Shown piece after piece: positions 26,598-35,170 of a stretch of 40,711 nt of DNA. The stretch spans positions 1-40,711 of the forward strand of contig CAIOYH010000184.1 of assembly GCA_903862465.1 (NCBI GenBank), in the 5' to 3' direction. The stretch's first letter is position 1, and each line of letters opens with the position of its first letter. Under the pieces are notes generated by a model. It searched no databases and was not told where the DNA came from. It was given only the letters and a program-made list of their open reading frames with translations. This DNA comes from an uncultured bacterium (GTDB taxonomy: Bacteria > Bacteroidota > Bacteroidia > Bacteroidales > CAIWKO01). Position numbers and translations under genes: made by a program.

Positions 26598-27275
26598 TTA
26601 GTTGAAACGATAGCCTACGCCACTCTCGGTAATGATATGGCGTGGGATGTTTGGATTGTCTTCTATTTTTTTGCGAAGCGTGCCAATAAACACACGCAAA
26701 TATTGTGTTTCGGTTTGGTAGCCCACGCCCCAAACCTCTCTTAATATAAACTGATGCGTCAAAACTCTACCTTCATTTCGAGCAAACAAACACAATAGAT
26801 TATATTCTGTTGATGTGAGTCTGAGGATGCATTCGTTTTTCGTAACCACTCTCGAGACAAAATCAATTTGAAGGTCGTCCATCACGAATATGCTTTTGGT
26901 GTCATCGGTATTATTTCTTCGGATACACGAGCGCATACGCGCCAAAAGCTCATTGACTCGGAATGGTTTCGTCAGGTAATCCGTTGCGCCATTGTCCAAA
27001 GCCTTCACGATGTCCTCCTCACTATTTTGTACTGAAAGAATAATGATTGACTTATTATACCACGTTCTTAAATCTTTTAATACTTCATGTCCACTTCTGT
27101 CAGGCAAACCAATGTCCAACAAAATAAGTTCCGGTGGATGGTTGGCTGCCATAAGCACTCCGTCTTTGCCGGTTTCGGCTTGCCATACTTTATATCCGTT
27201 GCTTTCGAGATTAATTTCAAGCAATTTGCGAATTTGTGGTTCGTCGTCAATGATAAGAATTTCGGCTTTATTCAT
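26598..27275 (-). CDS. KdpE-like OmpR-family response regulator
   Basis: Receiver ILIIDDEPQIRKLL…LILLDIGLPDRSGHEVL…DYLTKPF; winged helix LTSTEYNLLCLFARNEGRVLTHQFILREVWG…GYRFN. Confidence 0.9.
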   Translation of the reverse strand: MNKAEILIIDDEPQIRKLLEINLESNGYKVWQAETGKDGVLMAANHPPELILLDIGLPDRSGHEVLKDLRTWYNKSIIILSVQNSEEDIVKALDNGATDYLTKPFRVNELLARMRSCIRRNNTDDTKSIFVMDDLQIDFVSRVVTKNECILRLTSTEYNLLCLFARNEGRVLTHQFILREVWGVGYQTETQYLRVFIGTLRKKIEDNPNIPRHIITESGVGYRFN

Positions 27276-28332
27276 TTTTTAAGTGATTGATATACGATAT
27301 TTCGGTAGGAATCGTAATGGTGAATTTCGCGCCATGCGGTTTGATGTTTTCTAAAACGATTTTACCACTATGGGCTTCCGTAAACCCTTTGGCAATAGAT
27401 AGACCAAGCCCTGTGCCGCCCGTCTTTGAATTTGGTAAGCGATAAAATTTGGCAAAAACATTTTGAATTTCACTTTCAGGAAAGCCATGTCCGTTATCTG
27501 CCACCGTCATGATGAAATTGGTATCGGAAACCGCAACGCTAATAGTAATGGTTGAATCAGCAGGGGTATATTGCAGCGCATTATGGATAAGGTTTTGCAA
27601 TATCTGCTCCACCAATCCGCCATCCAATTTCACCAAGGGTATGTTTTCTTCAGCATCAAACGCTAGCGTATGTTTGCTATTCTCAACTTGCAACTTTTGA
27701 AGTACCGCATAAATGAGTTCGTTTGAATCGCACCAATCAAGATTCAGCTTGATGGTGCCTGTTTCGAGTCGGCTCATGTTAAGCAGGTTGTTTACCTGAC
27801 GGTTTAAACGTGTGGTGGCAATATCAATTTCTGAAAGCAATTCTGTTTGGTTGGCGGGCGAAAGTTTCTCTCGATTTTCTTTCAGGGTGTCAACGGCTCC
27901 AATGATGGTCGCAATGGGCGTACGCAATTCGTGCGAAAGCGAATTCAATAAGGTGTTATATAACCGTATCGTCTTTTCTTTTTCCTCCTTGTCGCGTGCC
28001 TTTTTTTCTGCTTCGCGAATTTTTGACGTCAAAACAATATTGACCAATGCAATTAGAAAATACATCAAAAACATCAAGGCGTCTTCGGTGTCGGCAATAT
28101 GAAACGTAAAAGTAGGCGGTATAAAAAAGAAATTCCAAACAAAGGCACTCAACACGGCAGCAATCAACACGGGCATAATATCAAACACCATAGCCAACAA
28201 CGACACCGCCACCAAGAGCAAGAGCGCAACCACTTTGTAGCCAATCACGCCCGTGGCAGCATAGCATCCCAATGATATAAGGCTTATCAACAATATGCTG
28301 ATGGCATATTGAAATCCCTTTGAAAATTTCAT
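27268..28332 (-). CDS. KdpD-like sensor histidine kinase lacking the N-terminal KdpD/Usp domains (DUF4118 TM domain + HisKA + HATPase); start likely ATG at 28332
   Basis: FVWNFFFIPPTFTFHIADTEDALMFLMYF; NSLSHELRTPIATIIGA; LIHNALQYTP; GTGLGLSIAKGF; TACCTTTG at 28374-28381 lies inside the longer ORF. Confidence 0.85.
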   Translation of the reverse strand: MKFSKGFQYAISILLISLISLGCYAATGVIGYKVVALLLLVAVSLLAMVFDIMPVLIAAVLSAFVWNFFFIPPTFTFHIADTEDALMFLMYFLIALVNIVLTSKIREAEKKARDKEEKEKTIRLYNTLLNSLSHELRTPIATIIGAVDTLKENREKLSPANQTELLSEIDIATTRLNRQVNNLLNMSRLETGTIKLNLDWCDSNELIYAVLQKLQVENSKHTLAFDAEENIPLVKLDGGLVEQILQNLIHNALQYTPADSTITISVAVSDTNFIMTVADNGHGFPESEIQNVFAKFYRLPNSKTGGTGLGLSIAKGFTEAHSGKIVLENIKPHGAKFTITIPTEISYINHLKNE

Positions 28333-28535
28333 TTTAGCTGTTTTCCTGAACACGTCTTTTTTAAATTTGAAGCCAAAGGTAATCATTTATTTTTTCTTAT
28401 CTGCATATCATTACAGGATATTTTTTCTTTGCACCCATTCAACAGCCTTTTTCTTGATTGATTTTTCTTTGAGGAGATTGAAAAACATAAGGGGAGGTTT
28501 TGCGAACTATGAACTCGCAACTAATTTGGGCGCAT

Positions 28536-28600
28536 CCCCCCGTGAAAAACGGGGGGTCGGGCTTTTCGCTGCTAGTCCTCGCGCCGCGAAGAAGCGGCGC
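28536..28600. repeat. GC-rich double-hairpin intergenic element
   Basis: CCCCCCGT-GAAAA-ACGGGGGG (28536-28556) and GCGCCGC-GAAGAA-GCGGCGC (28581-28600), both perfect stems. Confidence 0.9.
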
Positions 28601-28689
28601 TGTGGGCTATTCGCTACAATCCCTTGCGCTCCGTCTCAGGCTTCTAGCGGTCTGCCAAAGGACTGTTTTCCCTAAAAACACCGCCAAAA

Positions 28690-28895
28690 TTGTTTCGGAA
28701 GCCTTTGTCAAAAACAACCAACCCCTTCCGAAAGGTTTCGGATGCCATTGACAAAAACAATCAACCCCTTCCGAAAGGTTTCGGATGCCTTTGACAAAAA
28801 CGATCAAGCCTTCCCGAAAGGTTTCGGATGCCTTTGACAAAAACGATCAACCCCTTCCGAAAGGTTTCGGATGCCTTTGACAAAAACGATCAAAA
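28690..28895. repeat. Tandem repeat array 6, 43-bp period with palindromic core CCGAAAGGTTTCGG
   Basis: ccgaaaggtttcgg at 28728, 28771, 28814, 28857 and partial tttcgg at 28693; consensus ccgaaaggtttcggatgcctttgacaaaaacgatcaacccctt. Confidence 0.95.
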
Positions 28896-28907
28896 ACTTT
28901 CCCTGTT

Positions 28908-28931
28908 CGGCAGAGGTTTCAACCTCTGCCG
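28908..28931 (-). terminator. Perfect 11-bp stem hairpin downstream of tgt, possible terminator
   Basis: CGGCAGAGGTT-GA-AACCTCTGCCG on the minus strand, ~25 bp after the tgt stop; no immediate U-run. Confidence 0.45.
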
Positions 28932-28953
28932 TTCATATCTTTTAAGGCTATGC

Positions 28954-30084
28954 CTAAATTCTATTATCAAGCCGCCCCACCATTTCTTTTTTCCAAGAGG
29001 CAAAGCTACCCTCCACGATATGTTTTCGAGCTTCTTTCACCAACCATAAATAAAAAGCAAGGTTATGTTGGCTAGCTATCATGGCGCCCAACATTTCGTT
29101 GGATATAAATAGATGGCGAAGATAGGCTTTAGAGTAATGAACATCCACATAGGAATACGCCTCTTCATCTATGGGTGAAAAATCATGTTTCCATTTTTCG
29201 TTATGGATATTGATGCGACCGTTTTTGGTGAACAACCACCCATTGCGCCCGTTGCGAGTGGGCATCACACAATCGAACATATCCACCCCGAGGGCAATGC
29301 CTTCTAAGATATTGGTAGGCGTTCCGACCCCCATCAAATAGCGCGGTTTGTCTTTTGGCAAAATGCTACAGACCAACTCGGTTATTTCATACATCTGTTC
29401 GGCAGGTTCGCCCACGGATAGTCCGCCAATGGCATTGCCATCCCGCCCGTGGGAAGCAATGGTTTCGGCGGAAATGCGCCGCAAATCTTTAAACGTACTG
29501 CCTTGCACAATGGGAAAAAGCGTTTGCTCATAGCCGTACAATGCCTCCGTTTCGTCAAAACGTTTGCAACAACGCGCCAACCAATCGTGTGTCATCTTCA
29601 TCGAGTCGGCAGCATATTTATACTCGCAGGGATAATGCGTACATTCATCGAACGCCATAATGATGTCGGCGCCTATCTTGCGTTGAATATCCATCACAAT
29701 TTCGGCAGTAAAGGTATGCTTGGAGCCATCAATATGCGACTGAAACACCACGCCATCGTTCTTAAATTTGCGAATAGTTTTGAGGGAATACACCTGATAT
29801 CCGCCGCTATCGGTCAAAATGGGTTTGTGCCATCCATTAAATTTATGCAGTCCACCGGCTTCTTGCAAAACATCGAGCCCGGGACGTAGGTATAAATGGT
29901 AGGTGTTTCCCAAAATAATTTGGGCTTTTATGTCTTCTTCCAAATCTTTTTGATGGATAGCCTTCACGGTTCCGGCGGTTCCAACAGGCATAAAAATAGG
30001 GGTTTCTATGTTGCCATGAGCGGTTTCTATCAGCCCTGCTCGGGCAGATGTTTGGGTGTCTTGGTTTGTCAATGTAAATTTCAT
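28954..30084 (-). CDS. tgt: tRNA-guanine transglycosylase (queuine tRNA-ribosyltransferase)
   Basis: MPVGTAGTVKAI…ILGNTYHLYLRPGLD…TDSGGYQVYSL…GGLSVGEP…YLMGVGTP…FDCVMPTRNGRNG. Confidence 0.96.
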   Translation of the reverse strand: MKFTLTNQDTQTSARAGLIETAHGNIETPIFMPVGTAGTVKAIHQKDLEEDIKAQIILGNTYHLYLRPGLDVLQEAGGLHKFNGWHKPILTDSGGYQVYSLKTIRKFKNDGVVFQSHIDGSKHTFTAEIVMDIQRKIGADIIMAFDECTHYPCEYKYAADSMKMTHDWLARCCKRFDETEALYGYEQTLFPIVQGSTFKDLRRISAETIASHGRDGNAIGGLSVGEPAEQMYEITELVCSILPKDKPRYLMGVGTPTNILEGIALGVDMFDCVMPTRNGRNGWLFTKNGRINIHNEKWKHDFSPIDEEAYSYVDVHYSKAYLRHLFISNEMLGAMIASQHNLAFYLWLVKEARKHIVEGSFASWKKEMVGRLDNRI

Positions 30085-30088
30085 TTTG

Positions 30089-30096
30089 CAAAGGTA
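30089..30096 (-). promoter_or_regulatory. Putative -7 box TACCTTTG of tgt, 4 bp from the ATG (leaderless mRNA candidate)
   Basis: TAnnTTTG at 30096-30089 on the minus strand; ATG at 30084. Confidence 0.5.
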
Positions 30097-30173
30097 AAGA
30101 GTTATTCACATTAAACAACATCAAAAAGTTTATAAGTTTTTTTTTTGCATCATCTGTAATTGCACATTTAATG

Positions 30174-30181
30174 TAATTTTG
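30174..30181 (+). promoter_or_regulatory. Putative -7 box TAATTTTG of the glycosyltransferase gene
   Basis: TAnnTTTG overlapping the ORF-track GTG start at 30181. Confidence 0.45.
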
Positions 30182-30198
30182 TGTCAGAAAACTTATGT

Positions 30199-31344
30199 AT
30201 GATTTTTGAATTGTTTTTAGCTGATAATCTTCAGTTGTATTTGTATTATGCACTATTAGGGGTGTTTATACTGCAATTGGTATATTTCTGGGGATTCTTC
30301 TCAACCTTTTCTTTTTACAAAAAAAAGCCTGCAGTTGTCAATCAATTACCGGTTTCTGTCGTGATATGTGCCCGCAACGAATATTATAATCTTGAAAAAA
30401 ACCTTCCGTTGATACTCGAACAAGATTATCCCGATTTTGAAGTCATCGTTGTGAACGACCAATCGGATGATGACACCATCGGTTTGTTGAACGATATTTC
30501 CCGTCAGTATCCCCATTTGAAAGTCCTACATATTGAAGAAAATAAGAATTTCTTTCAGGGAAAAAAGTTTCCGCTTTCCTTAGGAATCAAATCAGCCAAA
30601 AACGACATTGTTTTGTTGACCGACACAAATTGCTATCCATCGGGCAAGAATTGGATTAATCGAATGCAATCTCATTTTGCAAATCCAAAAGTCAAAATTG
30701 TGTTGGGTTATGGAGGATATAGTACACAAAAGGGCTTGCTTAACAAACTTATTCGTTTTGATACGATACATACTGCCATGCAGTATTTTTCGATGGCGAA
30801 AATCGGTTTGCCTTTTATGGGTGTTGGCAGAAACCTCGCCTATCGGAAAAGTTTTTTTCTTGACAAAAAAGGTTTTGTGAGTCATTTACAAATTCGTTCG
30901 GGCGATGATGATCTTTTTGTAAATAATAATGCCACACGAAAGAATACAAAAATAGAATTTTCGCACGAAAGCCATACGATATCCGAACCGGAGACAAGCC
31001 ATTCGGCATGGAATTTTAAGAAGGTATATTTGGCATCAACAAAAAAAATGTACAAATTCAAACACAAGATTATATTGCTGTTATTTCCGCTTAGTACCCT
31101 TCTTTTTTATGGCTTATCAGCAACAATGATTGCTTTTTACACGAACTTATATACTATTATTGTTGTAGCAGCGTTGTTATTTATACGGTTATTGAGTCAA
31201 CTTATTATAACAAAAAATACGATGCTTCGGTTGAAAGAAAAGAATTTTTTACTAATTTCGCCCTTTTTTGAGTTATATTTTATTGGATACAATTTGTATG
31301 TCAGGTTTTCGAGCATGACAAAACGGCAAAACGGATGGAAATAG
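30199..31344 (+). CDS. Family 2 glycosyltransferase with C-terminal TM helices; start likely ATG at 30199
   Basis: PVSVVICARNEYYNLEKNLPLILEQDYPDFEVIVVNDQSDDDT…LLTDTNC…GVGRNLAYRKS. Confidence 0.88.
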   Translation: MIFELFLADNLQLYLYYALLGVFILQLVYFWGFFSTFSFYKKKPAVVNQLPVSVVICARNEYYNLEKNLPLILEQDYPDFEVIVVNDQSDDDTIGLLNDISRQYPHLKVLHIEENKNFFQGKKFPLSLGIKSAKNDIVLLTDTNCYPSGKNWINRMQSHFANPKVKIVLGYGGYSTQKGLLNKLIRFDTIHTAMQYFSMAKIGLPFMGVGRNLAYRKSFFLDKKGFVSHLQIRSGDDDLFVNNNATRKNTKIEFSHESHTISEPETSHSAWNFKKVYLASTKKMYKFKHKIILLLFPLSTLLFYGLSATMIAFYTNLYTIIVVAALLFIRLLSQLIITKNTMLRLKEKNFLLISPFFELYFIGYNLYVRFSSMTKRQNGWK

Positions 31345-31943
31345 TACCACATCTTACGGAAAAAGCACAACGTGATTACAAGCTAGTTCAGCTTGCCATT
31401 ACGCATGGAGACCAAAAGGCTTATGCTGCTTTGCTGGGGTACTATAAAGATGCCATTTACTTTATGTTGTTAAAGATGACCAACAACCCTGACGATGCGG
31501 ATGATTTGACGATAGAGGCTTTTGGACGAGCATTCAAAAAGTTGGATCAATATACACCCGAATTTGCTTTTAGCACCTGGCTTTTTAAGATAGCTTCCAA
31601 CAATTGTATAGATTTTATACGTCGAAAGAAAATGGATTTGTTGTCCATCAACAAAACTTATGACGAGGAAAGCGGCACCGAAATGGCGCATAACCTACCG
31701 TTTCATGGTCTTGACCCCGAGGAAAAGTTTATAGAAAAAGAAAAAATAAAATTAATGCGCGAAGTGGTCGAAAAGCTCAAACCACATTATCGCACACTCG
31801 TTCGACTTCGTTATTTTGAAGAATTGTCTTACGAGGAAATAGCGACGCAAATGAATTTGCCGTTGGGAACCGTGAAAGCTCAATTGTTCAGAGCACGAGA
31901 ATTCTTATATAATATAATGAAAAACGTAGAAGGCTCTATTTAA
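31335..31943 (+). CDS. ECF-subfamily RNA polymerase sigma factor
   Basis: NPDDADDLTIEAFGRAFKKLDQYTPEFAFSTWLFKIASNNCIDFIRRKK; LVRLRYFEELSYEEIATQMNLPLGTVKAQLFRAREFL. Confidence 0.93.
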   Translation: MEIVPHLTEKAQRDYKLVQLAITHGDQKAYAALLGYYKDAIYFMLLKMTNNPDDADDLTIEAFGRAFKKLDQYTPEFAFSTWLFKIASNNCIDFIRRKKMDLLSINKTYDEESGTEMAHNLPFHGLDPEEKFIEKEKIKLMREVVEKLKPHYRTLVRLRYFEELSYEEIATQMNLPLGTVKAQLFRAREFLYNIMKNVEGSI

Positions 31944-32731
31944 TCTTTGGCCGTTTTGCTCACCATATTCGTAATTTCTACGAATTGAGCCACACTTAAT
32001 TGTTCCGCCCTTTTACTAAATAGCTCTGCAGCCAAAAAGATTTTATCAATATTGAATGAACTTAGCGCATTGCGTAATGTCTTCCGTCGTTGATTGAAGG
32101 CAATTTTGACAACTTGCGCAAACAGTTTTTCATCGCAGTCCAAGGCTGCCACCGTGTTTCTTTTCAGGCGAATTACTGCAGATTTTACTTTGGGTGGTGG
32201 ATAAAACACATCCTCATCCACGGTAAATAGGTATTCTATATCATAAAATGCCTGCATGAGTACGCTTAAAATACCATAATCTCTTGAACCGGGACCTGAA
32301 GCTATGCGCTTTGCCACTTCTTTTTGAAACATGCCTACCACTTCGGAAATCTGATTTCTGTAGTCAAAAACTCTAAATAATATTTGACTTGAAATGTTAT
32401 AAGGAAAATTGCCAATCACGGCAAATGGTTCAGTAAAGAAATCTGAAATGTGGAATTTTAGAAAGTCACGATGAAGGATATTTAAACTGAGTTCGGGGAA
32501 TTTCTCATTCAAATATTCGTAGGCTTCATTATCTATTTCAATTAAAAATGTTTCAAACTTCGGAGATTTTATCAGATATTTTGTCAAGACACCGGTGCCG
32601 GGTCCGATTTCTAAAACCTTTTTATAATTGTGATGCAATGTCAAACTTTCCGTAATTTGGAAAGCAATTTCTTCATCTTTCAAGAAGTGTTGACCTAAGT
32701 ACTTTTTAGGCTTTACGAAAGTTTTCATCAA
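31940..32731 (-). CDS. rsmA: 16S rRNA (adenine(1518)-N6/adenine(1519)-N6)-dimethyltransferase
   Basis: KKYLGQHFLKDEEI…VLEIGPGTGVLTKYL…VIGNFPYNISSQILF…FNQRRKTLRNAL. Confidence 0.95.
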   Translation of the reverse strand: MMKTFVKPKKYLGQHFLKDEEIAFQITESLTLHHNYKKVLEIGPGTGVLTKYLIKSPKFETFLIEIDNEAYEYLNEKFPELSLNILHRDFLKFHISDFFTEPFAVIGNFPYNISSQILFRVFDYRNQISEVVGMFQKEVAKRIASGPGSRDYGILSVLMQAFYDIEYLFTVDEDVFYPPPKVKSAVIRLKRNTVAALDCDEKLFAQVVKIAFNQRRKTLRNALSSFNIDKIFLAAELFSKRAEQLSVAQFVEITNMVSKTAKD

Positions 32732-34593
32732 TTGATTTTGTCGCCACGTAAGGCGCGGAAACGTTTCCGAGCATCCACAACAAAAATGCTTCCGGGATAA
32801 TCGGTCAGAAGCTTTTGGTAATACTCCATGGCGCGAGAGGGGTTCTTAAATTGGTTGTCATTGAGCTGCCCAAGTAAAAACAAAGCATCGTCTGCGAGAA
32901 TATCATCGGGGTAAAAATTGACTAATTTCACCAACAAACTGTCCGCGTCCTCATATTTTCCTTGCCGAATTTTAATTTGAGCCTTTTTATATAACACATC
33001 ATCAAAAAGCGGATGGTATAAGCCAAGCATATTGATGGAATCTAATGTTACCAACGCTAAATCTTCTTTGTTTTGAAACAATAATAAATCAGCGCGAGCA
33101 AATATCTTCAAGCCCGTAAAACTACTATCTGCATCAAGATTGTCGCCAATAAGCAGTGCAAGCTCCATAGCATCATTGGCAATTAATTTGGCAGTGGCAG
33201 CTTTCAACACATCCAATTGCGCTTTCGCAAATTCAAACTCATTGATATAATAATACAATTTTGCGTTTTTAAATTTGGCATCAAACCCCACCACATCATT
33301 TTTAAAGGCTTTCTCCACCTGAGAGTACATCAAACTTGCCTCCCAAACATCACCCGTGAGCAAAAGAATGTTGCCAAGTTCTATTTTGCATAAAGCAATC
33401 TGATCGGCAGAAACGTTACGATATTGGATAGCTTTTTGAAGCAATTCTGTAGCTTGGTCGGGTTTGTGTAAATAAAAGGCTTGTAGATGTGCAAGATTTT
33501 TTATCAACTGCAAACCATAATCAGTTTCATCATTCACACTCAATAGGTCGTAATACTCTTTTTCAAGGGATTCAATTTCGGTGATGTTGACATTCGAAAC
33601 ACTCGTTATTTTCATGTATTTCGTTTGGAGTTTTTCAACCAAACTCGTCTGATAATACATGGACATCACACCTTTCTTCGTGATAACATAATCGTAGCAA
33701 TCTATCGCTTCGTTATAAAAACTATTGGAAGCGGCAATTCTTGCAAGGGAAACGAGCCTTCCGCCATCTTCACTAAAGCGTTTGTCAATGGCTTTTGCCT
33801 GAACAATGGCAGCGACAAACTCTTTTTCCTGAATAAAATACCACAGCAGTAATACGGGATAGGATTTGATGTCCGGCTCCTTTTTAATGCGTTGCAATAA
33901 GGTGGATTTGAACAAATCGTTTTTGGTGTTCTCCGCATCGTCTAACAATAAATCTTGGAATTTGGATTCAATACGATCTAATTCGTCGGGGTTGGAATTC
34001 ACGTAATCGAAATACTGATTGATTGCTGACTGAAAATCGCTCTTTTTTAAATAAATTTCCGCAAGTTCAAGATTGAAACTATATGAGTTCTTCATTAGTT
34101 TTTGTCCTTGCTCGTAGGCTTTCAGCGCATAGTTTGTTTGATTGCGGATAAGGAAAGCGTTTGCCAACAGTATCACTTCATCTTTATCAGCAGTTAGCGA
34201 TTTAATGGCTGTTTCAAATTGTTTTTTTGCGTTGTCTTGGCTTTCTTCAGCCACATAAACCGAGCCCAAATCAACCAGAAGAGAAAGGTTCTGCGGCTGT
34301 TTTTTTATCAGTTTCGAAATAGTTTTTTCAGCTTTCTTATAGTCCTTAATCTCGAGCAAGCAGTTGTAGTAATAGTCATATATAAAAGGTGTGGGGTTTT
34401 TGCTATACAAGTCTTCGAACAACAACACAGCCTTATCATACTCTTTATTCTGATAATATTGAATGGCGAGCTGTTCGTTCGTGTTGGTCTGACTGAAGGC
34501 TGCAGCACCTGTAATAAAAAACAAGAGCAGCCCGAATCCTAAGGAAAATTGCCGACGGGTAAAAATCATACTGTTTTTCTTCGTGCTATCCAT
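32728..34593 (-). CDS. Tetratricopeptide-repeat protein with signal peptide
   Basis: AIQYYQNKEYDKAVLLFEDLYSKNP…; C-terminal YYQKLLTDYPGSIFVVDARKRFR. Confidence 0.8.
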   Translation of the reverse strand: MDSTKKNSMIFTRRQFSLGFGLLLFFITGAAAFSQTNTNEQLAIQYYQNKEYDKAVLLFEDLYSKNPTPFIYDYYYNCLLEIKDYKKAEKTISKLIKKQPQNLSLLVDLGSVYVAEESQDNAKKQFETAIKSLTADKDEVILLANAFLIRNQTNYALKAYEQGQKLMKNSYSFNLELAEIYLKKSDFQSAINQYFDYVNSNPDELDRIESKFQDLLLDDAENTKNDLFKSTLLQRIKKEPDIKSYPVLLLWYFIQEKEFVAAIVQAKAIDKRFSEDGGRLVSLARIAASNSFYNEAIDCYDYVITKKGVMSMYYQTSLVEKLQTKYMKITSVSNVNITEIESLEKEYYDLLSVNDETDYGLQLIKNLAHLQAFYLHKPDQATELLQKAIQYRNVSADQIALCKIELGNILLLTGDVWEASLMYSQVEKAFKNDVVGFDAKFKNAKLYYYINEFEFAKAQLDVLKAATAKLIANDAMELALLIGDNLDADSSFTGLKIFARADLLLFQNKEDLALVTLDSINMLGLYHPLFDDVLYKKAQIKIRQGKYEDADSLLVKLVNFYPDDILADDALFLLGQLNDNQFKNPSRAMEYYQKLLTDYPGSIFVVDARKRFRALRGDKIN

Positions 34594-34607
34594 ATTGCTT
34601 GCAGAAA

Positions 34608-35159
34608 TTAATGTTTTTTCTTGGATTTGTGTTCCCGAATCAGATTCATCAAATAGGGTTGAACCGTATCGAAGTTTTTCATTTGAGAATTCACCTGATT
34701 CACATTATTCATGATTTTTGCTTTCAGGTCGTACACCGAGCGATATTCATCTGTAAAGAACTTATCGAAATCTTTTCCTTTCAGCAATTTCTTTTCAACA
34801 TCATGTTTGAGGTCTTCGAGTTGCTTTTTGGAGAGCTGTAATTCTGCCCTAAAAAAATCGTAGCTTAACGACATGTTTTTAAATGGTTTTCTCACATTCT
34901 GAAAGGCACAAATGTATTTCCAACTTTCGTCGGTCCGCACTTCGGGAAAATGTTTTGATACCGTATCGTTGGTCACCTTATACAAGCGGTATCTGTTCTT
35001 TACCGAGTCAATGTTGATTTGTTTTAATTTGATATCAACCGTATCAAGTACTTTATACAAACTGTCTATTTTCGAAATCTGCTTAGCCCTTTTTTCATTG
35101 CTACATGAAAATAACAGCACGGAACAAACAAGGATGATAGAAAAATAAACGGTTTTCAT
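34608..35159 (-). CDS. Hypothetical lipoprotein
   Basis: Lipobox VLLFSCSNE; start likely MKTVYF at 35159. Confidence 0.65.
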   Translation of the reverse strand: MKTVYFSIILVCSVLLFSCSNEKRAKQISKIDSLYKVLDTVDIKLKQINIDSVKNRYRLYKVTNDTVSKHFPEVRTDESWKYICAFQNVRKPFKNMSLSYDFFRAELQLSKKQLEDLKHDVEKKLLKGKDFDKFFTDEYRSVYDLKAKIMNNVNQVNSQMKNFDTVQPYLMNLIREHKSKKKH

Positions 35160-35170
35160 ATACATATATA

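Noticed and set aside
28536-28640. tRNA/rRNA-like origin of the GC-rich hairpins
   Set aside because: No cloverleaf, no T-loop GGTTCGAATCC-type motif, stems too short and regular
28367-28840. ORFs 28367-28675, 28500-28751 and 28607-28840
   Set aside because: Span hairpin and 43-bp repeat elements; translation is repeat-driven
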